Below are positions 29,199 to 39,579 of a stretch of 64,000 nt of DNA, in pieces. The stretch is taken from NCBI RefSeq assembly GCF_000710775.1, contig NZ_JOJP01000001.1, positions 4,364,141 through 4,428,140 of the forward strand, written 5' to 3'. Origin of the DNA: Endozoicomonas elysicola (GTDB taxonomy: Bacteria > Pseudomonadota > Gammaproteobacteria > Pseudomonadales > Endozoicomonadaceae). The position numbers and the translations under genes are program-made. Each line of letters starts with the position of its first letter. The stretch's first letter is position 1. The notes under the pieces were generated by a model that did no database searches, was not told the origin of the DNA, and worked only from the letters and a program-made list of their open reading frames with translations.

Positions 29199-30377
29199 TT
29201 AACGTGCAGCCCTTGCCATTCTTAAACCAAACATGGCAGCCAGCTCTCGCTGTACCTCATTAACCCCTCCACCGAAGGTATTAATCTGGCATTTGCGATA
29301 GCCTTCCTCAATTTCACCCTGAATAACAGCACCTTCGCTCCCAGAGCGAACCATACCCGGTGCACCAATAACATCCAGCAGAAGTCGGTAAACCTGAATC
29401 AGCGCTTCGGTACTGTATACCTTGATACCAGAAGCAAAGCCCGGACAAAGTTTGTTCTGCCCAAGTTCCCAGGCCATCCGGCTATTCATCACCTTCATAG
29501 CTTCCAGCAAACTGTAGGCTTCAGCCAGGTTATTCTGAACCCAGGGTTCATCAATCACCCGCTTGCCATTACCACGCACTTCCCGTGCCCAGTTCAGGAC
29601 TTTCTGGAAGTGGCCCGTGCCATTGATACCAATAGCCGCCAGACCCACACGCTCATGGTTAAGCTGAGAAGTAATCAATTTCCAGCCACCGTTCAACTCA
29701 CCAATAATCATTGAAGAAGGTACGCGTACATTCTCGTAATAGGTCATATTGGTGCGAACATCACCCACGGTATAGATCGGCGCTACACTGAAGCCCGGAT
29801 CCTTACAGTCAACAATAAACAGCGTAATACCTTTGTGCTTTGGCGCATCTTTATCCGTTCTTGCCGCCAGCCAGATATAGTCAGCACCTTCTGCACTGCT
29901 GGTGTAGACCTTGGTGCCGTTGATGATGTAATCATCGCCATCTTTCACCGCCGTCGTGCCTAATGATGCCAGATCAGTACCGGCACCGGGCTCGGTATAA
30001 CCAATGGCAAAATGAATTTCACCTTTAGCAATCTTTGGCAGGAAAAACTGCTTATGCTCTTCAGAACCGTGGTCGATCAGAGCAGGGCCTACCGTATTGA
30101 GCGTTACAAAAGGAATGGGAGCACCGGCCAGCTGCGCTTCTTCAAAGAAGACCAGCTGTTCAGCAGCAGAGCGCCCCTGACCACCGTACTCTTTTGGCCA
30201 ACCGATGGCCAGCCAGCCATCCTCACCCATCTGCCGGATGACCCGCTTATAGGTTTCACCACTTTCATTACCGTGACATTCAGCCTTGACCTCTGGAGTA
30301 ATCAACTCGGCAAAGTAGGTCCTTAATTCCTGGCGCAGCTTTTTCTGCTCGTCACTCTGATCCAAAAACATCATCAA
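29199..30377 (-). CDS. Acyl-CoA dehydrogenase, ChsE4/ChsE1-type alpha subunit (steroid side chain)
   Basis: 392 residues. It resembles, from memory, mycobacterial FadE26/FadE29, the catalytic subunits of heterotetrameric dehydrogenases that act on steroid side-chain CoA thioesters. Shared features are DGWLAIGWPKEYGGQGRS (53-70), FAIGYTEPGAGTDLASL (123-139), and a C-terminal TFGGGVNEVQRE instead of the YEGT motif with its catalytic Glu. The base is then likely Glu242 in LNHERV, as in ChsE4. A partner beta subunit without a base is expected; the best candidate lies at 61408-62547, far away. The DUF1329 gene is 77 bp upstream on the same strand, so it may end that operon. Confidence 0.85.
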   Translation of the reverse strand: MMMFLDQSDEQKKLRQELRTYFAELITPEVKAECHGNESGETYKRVIRQMGEDGWLAIGWPKEYGGQGRSAAEQLVFFEEAQLAGAPIPFVTLNTVGPALIDHGSEEHKQFFLPKIAKGEIHFAIGYTEPGAGTDLASLGTTAVKDGDDYIINGTKVYTSSAEGADYIWLAARTDKDAPKHKGITLFIVDCKDPGFSVAPIYTVGDVRTNMTYYENVRVPSSMIIGELNGGWKLITSQLNHERVGLAAIGINGTGHFQKVLNWAREVRGNGKRVIDEPWVQNNLAEAYSLLEAMKVMNSRMAWELGQNKLCPGFASGIKVYSTEALIQVYRLLLDVIGAPGMVRSGSEGAVIQGEIEEGYRKCQINTFGGGVNEVQRELAAMFGLRMARAAR

Positions 30378-30454
30378 GTCCTTTCATGTTGATTGCTTCA
30401 GAGGCTGCCGGGAAGGAGATACTTCCACAGCAACTTTCAAAGCCATTCACGCGA

Positions 30455-31843
30455 TTAGCGCATTCCCAGCTTTCTCAGGTTATTAGGTGTGAAATACGAC
30501 AGCTGCTTAACTTCGTGGTTCATCTTCGGAACCCCACCTTCTTCATTGAACAGGTTGGCAGCCATGTAATCCCTGGAAATCAGGTCATAATAGAGCTCTG
30601 TGCGCCCGCCAATGCCTGGGAGGTCATACATATTAATGGTATTAATATGTGTTGTTCTCCACAGCACATCACGATTGTCGTAGTGATCGGCATAAACGGT
30701 CTGCCAGCTGTCTTCGTCGATAAAGAGTTCACGGGTCTTATAGACGTGACGCTCATCATCTTTCAGCACTCCACGTACCACCCAGACGCGATGCAGCTCA
30801 TAGCGCATATGTTCAGGATTGGCATGGCCCTGACCAAGAATGTCGTCATAGGACAACTCAGGGTTTTCAAAGTCATAGTTGTTGTAAGGAATATAAATTT
30901 CCTTCTTACCCAGCAGCTCCCAGTTATATTTATCTGGTGCACCATTGAAGCCCAGGAAGGCGTCAGTGGTCTGCATATTACCCAGTCCCTGCGGGCTATC
31001 GTAGTTGATGGTTGGCGCCCTTCTTACCCGACGGACACCCGGAATGTAGGACCAGGCAGCACGAGGCTTGAGTTTGGGGTTAATAAACTCATGAACCAGA
31101 ACGCCCTTGCCTTTTTCACGAGTCGGCTTCAGCGTCTGGGTCAGCTGATAGATACGTGGATTAACGTCACCATTCACTCCAAAGGATTCCAGCGTGTGAT
31201 TTTCTGCATCCTGAAATGGACTGTATCTGACGGTGTGCTGACGGCCATGAAGCCTTGAGCCATTTCGGTACACGACCATCTGCGAGTACTTACCATCCGA
31301 AGCATAAGAACCTGCACGTATCATCTGGTTCCAGAGCGCTTCGATGCCAGTTTTTGGAATTGGGAAAGGGAAGCCAACGAAAGCATTGGTTACACCATTA
31401 CCACCCTCGATCAGCTCAGAGCGGGTCGCATTTTTAAACACCTCCTGTTCAGCCAGCGAGGAGTAACGGCCATCACGACGACTCGGGTAAACTTTCATTT
31501 CGAAAGTCTCAGGATAGCTCTTGAACATGGCCTGAGTGCCTGGAGTCAACTTGTCCTTATACTGGTCTACATTTTCGGCAGTGATGGTAAACAACACTTC
31601 ATCATCTTTATAAGGGTTCGGGTAATAGCTACCAGTTCCGTTGTATTCTGCAGGGATCTGGAAGTTTGGATTCCAGGCTGGAATGGTGCCATCTTCATTC
31701 CCCGCTCTTTCAGCGCCAACAGGGGTTAAATCATTTTTCAGTCGTTCAGCTTCTTCGGGAGAAACCTTGGCCATTACCTGGACTGAAGCCAGAGTCAGGG
31801 CGGTCATTCCCACAGCCAGTAAGGATTTTTTTATTATCATCAT
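30455..31843 (-). CDS. DUF1329 outer-membrane-associated lipid-binding-like protein
   Basis: 462 residues with a signal peptide (cleavage near VMA-KV, residue 25). DUF1329 proteins are predicted to have a lipoprotein-carrier-like beta fold and are regularly encoded beside DUF1302 outer membrane proteins in clusters for hydrophobic substrates such as steroids. Here it sits 74 bp downstream of a DUF1302 gene and upstream of the ChsE-type dehydrogenase. A periplasmic or outer-membrane role in handling a hydrophobic substrate is inferred from this context; biochemical function is not established for the family as far as I know. Confidence 0.9.
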   Translation of the reverse strand: MMIIKKSLLAVGMTALTLASVQVMAKVSPEEAERLKNDLTPVGAERAGNEDGTIPAWNPNFQIPAEYNGTGSYYPNPYKDDEVLFTITAENVDQYKDKLTPGTQAMFKSYPETFEMKVYPSRRDGRYSSLAEQEVFKNATRSELIEGGNGVTNAFVGFPFPIPKTGIEALWNQMIRAGSYASDGKYSQMVVYRNGSRLHGRQHTVRYSPFQDAENHTLESFGVNGDVNPRIYQLTQTLKPTREKGKGVLVHEFINPKLKPRAAWSYIPGVRRVRRAPTINYDSPQGLGNMQTTDAFLGFNGAPDKYNWELLGKKEIYIPYNNYDFENPELSYDDILGQGHANPEHMRYELHRVWVVRGVLKDDERHVYKTRELFIDEDSWQTVYADHYDNRDVLWRTTHINTINMYDLPGIGGRTELYYDLISRDYMAANLFNEEGGVPKMNHEVKQLSYFTPNNLRKLGMR

Positions 31844-31917
31844 TATTTCCTTGGCTTATACCTTGTTGATTAATGTGGTCAGGCTAATACCTGACCAGCT
31901 ATTTTTTTATTGCTTAA

Positions 31918-33495
31918 TCAGAAAGCGTATTTAACGTTGAAGGCCAGATAATCACGGTCGGTATATTGATTATCCTCGTAGTCTCCAAAATAAGCGGTAT
32001 AAATAAGTGACGTTTCCAGATTCCCCTGATAAATCAGTTTACCACCCAGACTTAGACGATCCGTGTTTTCAGTATTGGTAAACTTACCACCGGCTGAATC
32101 ACCCCGAAAATTTGCACTAAATTTAATAGGCACTTCAAAATTAGTACCTACCATAACGTTCGTATATTTAAGGGTGACAGAAGCGCCCAAACCAGAGCCC
32201 ATTTTTTCACCGCTCATTTCATTATCTTTCAGGCCCTGAACCCGGTTAACGCCAACTTCACCACTGAACATAATATCGTCAGCAACCGGTGTTACACCAA
32301 AAGCATGCACAGCAGAAAGCTGAGCCTGTAAAATATCAGCTTTCATCGGTACAGAGTTTGGGTCACGAACGGCAGCGTCCTTCCTCATGGAAACTTCACC
32401 ACCAATGTTGGTATTACCAACCAGAGTTCCAAAACTTGCGCCAATCATCTTAATGTCTTCGAAATATTCAAGATGGTAGCCAGTTGGAACGGTGAAAGGT
32501 CCCATCATGACAGTATCAAAAATCATTGATGGCTGTTTATCGTGATAATTGATGTAATAAAGGCCAAGATCCATTCCATTACCCAAGCCTTCAGCGAAGT
32601 AGTTTAATGCAACCCCCCACTGACCACTATCACGAGCGGCTATGTCATCATTCCTCTGAACCGAGCCAAGATTGGGAATAAAGAGGCTCTCTCCACCTTC
32701 ATCCAAAATATCAGACAGACTGAAGAAACTACCTGCACCATTAATGTCTGTTTTTTCCCACTCCCACTGAGAGTATGCAGAAATACTCAGGTCGTTCGTC
32801 AAATCAAACTGAGCAAAGACTTGTCCAACAGGCAACAAGACATCTTTAACTTCAACCCCAGGCACGTTTGCCTTCGTTCCATCAGCCGGACTCATTGCAC
32901 CGCTGATACCGGGGATAAATAAGCTCTCCCCCCAGCTAACCATCTGGCGCCCAACACGAAGATTCAAATTTCGGCCAGCAATATCAAAGTCGCCATAAAC
33001 GAAAGCATCTAACAAGCGAGCATCTTTACCATTCTGATCTTTGGTTCCCTGAGTAAACTCGTTATGGGGAACTGAAACATTATTACTGGTGGTAGGAGAG
33101 TTATGGTCATTGGTATGAAAATAGACATCATCATAGAAAGCACTACCACGAATGAATGCCCCATAGTTTCGATAGCTTAGAGCTGCTTCAGAAATAATTG
33201 AGAGACGGTTATTAACCATCGCCCCTTTATTAAAATTCCGGTTTCCATCATCACCATTATTATTGGCCAGTGCTACTGCATCAGGATCTTCCATCCGCCA
33301 TGCTGCTGCGTAACCAATATTGGTATCCCAATCTACAGTGATTTCATCGGTTGGCTGAAAAGAAAGCGCATACGCACCCGGCATGGCCATTGATGCAGCA
33401 ATGGCTGCAGCCATAACAGACTTGCGTGGTAATTGAAAAAGAGGCGTTCGCTCTTTTGGTGAGAAACCAGGATTTTTTATTATTGTTTTTACCAT
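31918..33495 (-). CDS. DUF1302 outer membrane beta-barrel protein
   Basis: 525 residues from ATG at 33495 (MVKTIIKNPGFS), chosen because a GGGGG stretch precedes it; an upstream in-frame ATG lacks a site. A long basic N-terminus leads into a signal peptide ending at AYA (near residue 45). The mature part is rich in Gly, Asn and alternating aromatic residues and ends YLAFNVKYAF, a typical C-terminal outer-membrane barrel strand with terminal Phe. DUF1302 members are putative porins or ligand-binding barrels co-encoded with DUF1329, often in sterol or alkane-degrading bacteria. Uptake of the hydrophobic substrate is the likely role. Confidence 0.88.
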   Translation of the reverse strand: MVKTIIKNPGFSPKERTPLFQLPRKSVMAAAIAASMAMPGAYALSFQPTDEITVDWDTNIGYAAAWRMEDPDAVALANNNGDDGNRNFNKGAMVNNRLSIISEAALSYRNYGAFIRGSAFYDDVYFHTNDHNSPTTSNNVSVPHNEFTQGTKDQNGKDARLLDAFVYGDFDIAGRNLNLRVGRQMVSWGESLFIPGISGAMSPADGTKANVPGVEVKDVLLPVGQVFAQFDLTNDLSISAYSQWEWEKTDINGAGSFFSLSDILDEGGESLFIPNLGSVQRNDDIAARDSGQWGVALNYFAEGLGNGMDLGLYYINYHDKQPSMIFDTVMMGPFTVPTGYHLEYFEDIKMIGASFGTLVGNTNIGGEVSMRKDAAVRDPNSVPMKADILQAQLSAVHAFGVTPVADDIMFSGEVGVNRVQGLKDNEMSGEKMGSGLGASVTLKYTNVMVGTNFEVPIKFSANFRGDSAGGKFTNTENTDRLSLGGKLIYQGNLETSLIYTAYFGDYEDNQYTDRDYLAFNVKYAF

Positions 33496-33738
33496 CTCTA
33501 CCCCCAGGAACAGCAACTGCAACCCAATTCTCACTATCAAAATGAAAACTGATGAATCCATCAGCAGGAATTCACAGTTAATGTTCTACCTTGTTGTTAT
33601 TTTTTCTTGTTTGGCAGACTACTCGACAACAGTATATGGATGCTTGAAATCGCTCAATGACAAAAAACGGCCAAGAAAAATTAGCAAAATTCGCCACTTT
33701 TTATTTATTTAAAATCAATAAGTTAAGAATACAAAGAA

Positions 33739-33773
33739 TAAAAAAACCGGCCCTTTTATAAAAGAAACCGGTT
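33739..33773 (-). terminator. Terminator downstream of the acyl-CoA dehydrogenase pair
   Basis: On the reverse strand AACCGG (33768-33773) pairs with CCGGTT (33745-33750), a TTTTATAAAA palindrome sits in the loop, and a T-run (33739-33746) follows. It ends the 36150-33808 transcription unit. Confidence 0.6.
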
Positions 33774-33807
33774 AAAAAAGAAGTCCATAAAGAATACGTT
33801 AAACTAT

Positions 33808-34947
33808 TTAAAAACCCTCCAACCTGGCATACCGGTCATAATGAAAATGCGCATCTCCGAGTAACAATTGAGCAACTCGAGCCCGCTTCATGAAAAAGCC
33901 AATCTCCAGCTCGTCCGTCACACCGATCCCACCATGCAACTGAACTGCTTCATTGGTTACCAGCTCGGCCGTTTCCGATATTTTTGCTTTAGCCGCACTG
34001 ATCAACGCGGGCGCTTTTTCCTTACCCGCCTCCAGTGCACTTAATGCATCCATCATCAGAGATTTGCAAAGCTGGATTTCGGTATACATATGAGCACAAC
34101 GGTGTTGAAGCCCCTGAAAAGTACCAATCAACACACCAAACTGCTTACGCTCTTTTAAGTACTCAACGGTTCTTTCAAACGCTTCCTGCACACCACCAAA
34201 CAGTTCCGCAGCCAAACAGATTCTGGCAACATCCAAAGCTCTATCCAGCGGAGCAAAGCCCTGACCCGCTTCGCCCAACAGAGCACTGTCAGACACTGCA
34301 ACCTTATCAAAGGTAACACGGGCATAATTACGACTGTCAGCCAGGTGCGTTTTGCTGATCATTACCCCTTTAGCACCAGCATCCACCAGAAACAGGCTGA
34401 TGCCATCATGGTCACCAGGCTGACCAGCGGTCCTGGCCACAACAATCAGCTGATCTGCTACATGAGCATCCATCACCAGGGTTTTGCTGCCACTGATGGT
34501 ATAACCACCTTCATTTCTAACAGCAGTTGTAGAGATTGCCACCGGGTTATGACGAACGCCCTCTTCCAGTGCCAGACTGACCAACAGTTCACCTGACGCA
34601 ATAGACGACAATAGTTCTTGCTTCTGGGTTTCATTGCCTGCCTGCAGGATTACGGAACCGGATAGAGCAACAGAAGACAGTAAAGGAGAAGGCAGCAGCG
34701 TACGACCAAACTCCTCCATGCAGGCGGCCAGGCCTTTTACGCCAAAGTCGAAACCACCGTAGGCTTCTGGAAAGATAATCCCCCCCCAGCCCAGTTCCAC
34801 CATCTGCCCCCAGACGTCTCTGGAAAATCCAACCGAATCCTGGCTGTCTCGAAGTTTTCTGAGACTTTCAACCGGACTGTTGGCCTGTACAAACCCCCTG
34901 GCCGTGTCTTTCAGGGAACGTTGTTCTTCATTAAATACTAGAGACAT
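33808..34947 (-). CDS. Acyl-CoA dehydrogenase family protein, beta-type subunit
   Basis: 379 residues with the acyl-CoA dehydrogenase fold: FAD-binding region YLKERKQFGVLIGTFQG and QLHGGIGVTDE near the C-terminus. It lacks both usual positions of the catalytic Glu: the end reads ARVAQLLLGDAHFHYDRY rather than YEGT, and the alpha-type position reads DVARICLAAE. This is what is seen in the non-catalytic subunit of heteromeric steroid acyl-CoA dehydrogenases (ChsE2/ChsE5/Scd1B style). Its start is 3 bp after the stop of the catalytic-type gene at 34951, so the two are translated together and probably form an alpha2beta2 enzyme. Confidence 0.85.
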   Translation of the reverse strand: MSLVFNEEQRSLKDTARGFVQANSPVESLRKLRDSQDSVGFSRDVWGQMVELGWGGIIFPEAYGGFDFGVKGLAACMEEFGRTLLPSPLLSSVALSGSVILQAGNETQKQELLSSIASGELLVSLALEEGVRHNPVAISTTAVRNEGGYTISGSKTLVMDAHVADQLIVVARTAGQPGDHDGISLFLVDAGAKGVMISKTHLADSRNYARVTFDKVAVSDSALLGEAGQGFAPLDRALDVARICLAAELFGGVQEAFERTVEYLKERKQFGVLIGTFQGLQHRCAHMYTEIQLCKSLMMDALSALEAGKEKAPALISAAKAKISETAELVTNEAVQLHGGIGVTDELEIGFFMKRARVAQLLLGDAHFHYDRYARLEGF

Positions 34948-34950
34948 GAC

Positions 34951-36150
34951 TTACTTCCCCGCTGCATCTGGCAGCCCTAATACCCGCTTGGCAATGATAT
35001 TCAACTGAATTTCAGAGGTGCCGCCCGCTATACTGTGGGTTTTTGAAGCTAACCAGTCCCTGGTCAACTGAAGCTCCGCATCACTGAACCCTTCACCAGA
35101 CCAGCCCAAAGCCTGCTCACCGGCAATTTTCAAAATCAGTTCGTATTTGCGCTTCTCTTCTTCAGTACCCACATACTTCAAAATCATCGCCACACTCATA
35201 TCGCCAACACCCTGGGCAAACTCATCAGCCATTCTCTGCTGAGTCTTATCCAGTGCCCGCTTCTGAATTTCATGCCTGACAACAGACTGACGAAAAACCG
35301 GATCCGCCAGCTTTCCATCCACAAGACCAATATGCTCAATCGCTGCAGAACGGGGAGTGGTTCCAGAAGTATTCGCAGAGGCTTCCATATCGGACATCAT
35401 ATTCCGTTCAAACTGAAGTACCCGCTTGGCAACCGTCCACCCTTTATTCTCAACACCCAGAGCGTTCTTCTTCGGAACACGGACATTGTCAAAGAAGGTC
35501 TGACAGAAATGAGTTTCACCGGTAATCAATTCAATCGGCTTGGCATCCACACCTTCACTGGCCATATCAAACAGCAGGAAAGTGATGCCTTCATGCTTCG
35601 GTGCATCCGGATCGGTACGAACCAGGCAGTAAATCCAGTCAGAATGATCCGCATAGGAGGTCCAGATCTTTGAACCATTGATGATGTAATCATCACCATC
35701 CGACTCAGCTTTACACTGCAAACCGGCCAGATCGGAACCGGCACCTGGCTCGGAATACCCCTGACACCAGCGGATCTCACCACGGGCGATTTTGGGAAGG
35801 TGCTCCCGCTTCTGCTCCTCAGTGCCAAATTCCAGAATCGCCGGACCAACCATCCAGATCCCCAGGTTGACCTGCGGTGCACGACAGTTGAGACGCGCCA
35901 TCTCCTCTTTGAAGATGCGGGTCTCTTTTGCTGAGAAACCTGCACCACCATACTCTTCAGGCCAGTCAGGTACGCAGTACCCCTTCTCTACACAACGGTC
36001 AAACCAGAGTTTTGCATCTTCTGTTGGGAAACGAAGGTTACGACCACCCCAGATCTGCTCTTCCTGGGTAACCGGTGTACGCATTGACTCAGGACAGTTG
36101 TCGTTAAGCCAGTCACGTATCTCCTGGCGAAATGTGGTTAAATCGGACAT
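34951..36150 (-). CDS. Acyl-CoA dehydrogenase, alpha-type catalytic subunit
   Basis: 399 residues. Contains WCQGYSEPGAGSDLAGL (acyl-CoA/FAD site), the likely catalytic Glu in LQFERNMM at the ChsE4-like position, and C-terminal HSIAGGTSEIQLNIIAKRVLGLP. It is first in a two-gene unit with the beta-type gene 3 bp downstream, suggesting a heterotetramer for an early beta-oxidation cycle of a bulky acyl-CoA such as a steroid side chain. A MITE-like element lies immediately upstream and may carry or disturb its promoter. Confidence 0.87.
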   Translation of the reverse strand: MSDLTTFRQEIRDWLNDNCPESMRTPVTQEEQIWGGRNLRFPTEDAKLWFDRCVEKGYCVPDWPEEYGGAGFSAKETRIFKEEMARLNCRAPQVNLGIWMVGPAILEFGTEEQKREHLPKIARGEIRWCQGYSEPGAGSDLAGLQCKAESDGDDYIINGSKIWTSYADHSDWIYCLVRTDPDAPKHEGITFLLFDMASEGVDAKPIELITGETHFCQTFFDNVRVPKKNALGVENKGWTVAKRVLQFERNMMSDMEASANTSGTTPRSAAIEHIGLVDGKLADPVFRQSVVRHEIQKRALDKTQQRMADEFAQGVGDMSVAMILKYVGTEEEKRKYELILKIAGEQALGWSGEGFSDAELQLTRDWLASKTHSIAGGTSEIQLNIIAKRVLGLPDAAGK

Positions 36151-36211
36151 GGACTGCCACCTGGATTCATTATTCTGTTTTTTATAAAAGTACCGACTAA
36201 TGCGGTTTGCC

Positions 36212-36422
36212 AGGAGGCTGTCTGAGAATAGCGCCCGTAGCGAGGATGGCAGAAAATTGAGGATAAAAAATCCTTTTTGTGAGGTGAATAGTGGTTCTAT
36301 TTGCCGAACAAAAAGGTTTTATTAGACCAATTATCTGCCACCGCACGACTGCATGGACGCAGGAGCTAGAGCAACGCAGGAGCAGTTGCCGTGCAGGGCA
36401 GTCTATTCTCGAACAGCCTCCT
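36212..36422. mobile_element. MITE-like element with 20-bp terminal inverted repeats
   Basis: The left end (36212-36231, opening AGGAGGCTGTCTGAG) and right end (36403-36422) are inverted copies matching at 18 of 20 positions. The interior of about 170 bp has no open frame. It ends 2 bp from the thioesterase stop codon. No target duplication is obvious. Confidence 0.55.
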
Positions 36423-36424
36423 AG

Positions 36425-37114
36425 TTAACCCGCTACTCTGCGGTCAACCAGCTTCTGATAATTCTTTCTGAGTACCGTAACAAACAGGGCTTCTGCCTCA
36501 ACCAGCACGTCATCCCCATTTTTCAGCACCGCTTTCATTGTCGACTTTCGCCCCCGGGTTTCTACCACCCAGGCTTCATAGCGCAGCTCAGTATGCAGAG
36601 GTGTTGGTTTCACGTAGCGCAGAGTCAGACTGGCCGTCATACTGGGCAGCTCTTTCTGATGTTGAACAACACCAAACAGCTCATCAAAGAGTGCCGCGAT
36701 AAAGCCTCCGTGAACCAGACCGGGACCACCTTCAAACGCTTTGCCATAACAGACTCTGGCAGACACCCGATCCCCGGAACCCGAAGACTCCGTAAAATAA
36801 GTCACTTCCGGCGCAACGGCATTACAGCAGCCACTCACCGGGGTATACAGCCCCTGAAGCGTCTTTGCGTTATACCCCAGTTCAGCAGATTCTTCATCAT
36901 CGCTCGGCGCAAAAACGGCTTGATAAGTACGTTCTGAAAACCCGGACAACCGGTTATGAATAGATGCCAGCTGATGACTGGCATCAGCCATTGCTTCTTC
37001 GGAAAGATCACTGCTGACCAGTTGCTCATTAATCGAACGAAGCAACTGAACCAGTTCCTGCTTTTTCTGATGAGAGCCAGTGTTCTCTTTCTCCCCGAGT
37101 GCATGTGTTTGCAT
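36425..37114 (-). CDS. PaaI-type hotdog thioesterase
   Basis: 229 residues from ATG at 37114 (MQTHALGEKENTG), preferred over an upstream TTG because the SDR gene ends at 37181 and GAGA precedes the ATG. About 90 helical N-terminal residues come before a hotdog domain (about 95-220) with GPGLVHGGFIAALFDELFG, the conserved thioesterase helix carrying the His-Gly-Gly motif and an acidic residue. Likely hydrolyses an acyl-CoA, perhaps recovering CoA from dead-end steroid intermediates. It is last in the thiolase-SDR-thioesterase operon. Confidence 0.82.
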   Translation of the reverse strand: MQTHALGEKENTGSHQKKQELVQLLRSINEQLVSSDLSEEAMADASHQLASIHNRLSGFSERTYQAVFAPSDDEESAELGYNAKTLQGLYTPVSGCCNAVAPEVTYFTESSGSGDRVSARVCYGKAFEGGPGLVHGGFIAALFDELFGVVQHQKELPSMTASLTLRYVKPTPLHTELRYEAWVVETRGRKSTMKAVLKNGDDVLVEAEALFVTVLRKNYQKLVDRRVAG

Positions 37115-37180
37115 GATTATTCTCTCAGGCAGTACCGGCCTTTTTAACGGTTGATAAGAAGGCCGGTAAGAAAACGACAA

Positions 37181-38098
37181 TTACTGTGGAATCACACTGA
37201 ACCCATCACGAACGGGTACTTTATTGGCAAAGTACTCACCCAGTGATTTATTGAGAGACTCTTGAGTCCAGGCCTCTGGGCTGTTGAACTGTGCCGCCTC
37301 TTTCGGACTGTCAACAACCACTACCTGCTTACCCCATACCACAAATACCTGTCCGGAAACGTTACCCGCCTCTGGTGATGCAAGATAGGTGACGAGAGGA
37401 CTGACGTTTTCCGGAGCAAACGTATCAAAACCGGACTCCGGCTTGGCAAACATGCTGGCGGTTACGCCCTGATTGGTCATATCCGTCCGCGCTCTCGGGC
37501 AGATAACATTAGCTGTCACCCCATAGTTGTACATCACCTGAGCAGCCCCCATGGTCATGGCAACAATGCCTGCCTTTGCCGCTGCGTAGTTAGGCTGTCC
37601 GGCCGAACCAAACAGAAATGCTTCTGAAGAAGTACTGACCAGCCTGCCATAAACAGGGGCTCCATCCGCCTTACATTTTTCACGCCAGTACTTGGTCGCA
37701 TGACGCATGTTGACAAAGTGTCCTTTCAGGTGGACACGAACTACCGTATCAAACTCATCTTCTGTCATGTTGAAGATCAGTCGATCTCGACAGAAACCGG
37801 CGTTGTTGACCAGGATATTGACATCACCCCAGGTATCCAGCGCCTTTTTGAACAGCTGCTCAGAATCATTCCAGTCGGCGCAGTCACCAAAGAAGGCAAA
37901 CGCCTCACCACCAAAGCCTTTGATCTCTTCAACTACGGACATTGCAGCAGCTTCAGCATCCGGATTACCACCCAAATCATTAATAACAACCCGGGCACCT
38001 TCTCTGGCCAGATTCAATGCTTCAGCACGTCCCAGACCACGACCGGCACCGGTAACAATGGCGACTTTTCCGTCCAGCTCTCCGTTACGAGAAGTCAT
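37181..38098 (-). CDS. Short-chain dehydrogenase, Hsd4A/MFE-2-like
   Basis: 305 residues. Rossmann motif GAGRGLGRAEAL (17-28), NNAG (about 97-100), a catalytic Ser region VSTSSEAFLFG and YAAAK with the catalytic Tyr and Lys. The sequence pattern GARVVINDLGG with an additional C-terminal extension of about 50 residues resembles mycobacterial Hsd4A and the dehydrogenase unit of peroxisomal multifunctional enzyme 2. In sterol degradation these oxidise a side-chain 3-hydroxyacyl-CoA or a 17-hydroxyl. It sits between thiolase and thioesterase genes, which favours the acyl-CoA role. Confidence 0.83.
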   Translation of the reverse strand: MTSRNGELDGKVAIVTGAGRGLGRAEALNLAREGARVVINDLGGNPDAEAAAMSVVEEIKGFGGEAFAFFGDCADWNDSEQLFKKALDTWGDVNILVNNAGFCRDRLIFNMTEDEFDTVVRVHLKGHFVNMRHATKYWREKCKADGAPVYGRLVSTSSEAFLFGSAGQPNYAAAKAGIVAMTMGAAQVMYNYGVTANVICPRARTDMTNQGVTASMFAKPESGFDTFAPENVSPLVTYLASPEAGNVSGQVFVVWGKQVVVVDSPKEAAQFNSPEAWTQESLNKSLGEYFANKVPVRDGFSVIPQ

Positions 38099-38128
38099 AA
38101 CTCTTTCCTATTCTTATAGTTTTTTTTC

Positions 38129-38197
38129 AACCACAAAGATCACAAAGGAAAACTATAAAAAAGTCTTTTCTTTGCGTGCTTCGTGCCCTTTGTGGTT
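38129..38197. repeat. Inverted repeat between SDR and thiolase genes
   Basis: AACCACAAAG (38129-38138) pairs with CTTTGTGGTT (38188-38197), spaced by 49 bp. It fills most of the 114-bp gap between thiolase stop and SDR start. Possibly a dispersed palindromic repeat. Confidence 0.45.
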
Positions 38198-38212
38198 CAA
38201 CATCTTGTAAAC

Positions 38213-39487
<1,275 letters not shown>

Positions 39488-39579
39488 TCAGCCGCTACCG
39501 GGCTGAAAAAAAATCCGCTAGGATGCCAACTGAAGCGCAGTGGTGTGCGAAAAAAATAACATCAACAAAGAGAATAATA

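Noticed and set aside
30386-31258. Plus-strand open frame opposite the DUF1329 gene
   Set aside because: Antisense shadow; no ribosome site or domain.
38129-38197. Terminator for the thiolase gene at the inverted repeat
   Set aside because: The arms are 49 bp apart with no T-run adjacent to the stem, so it is listed as a repeat only.
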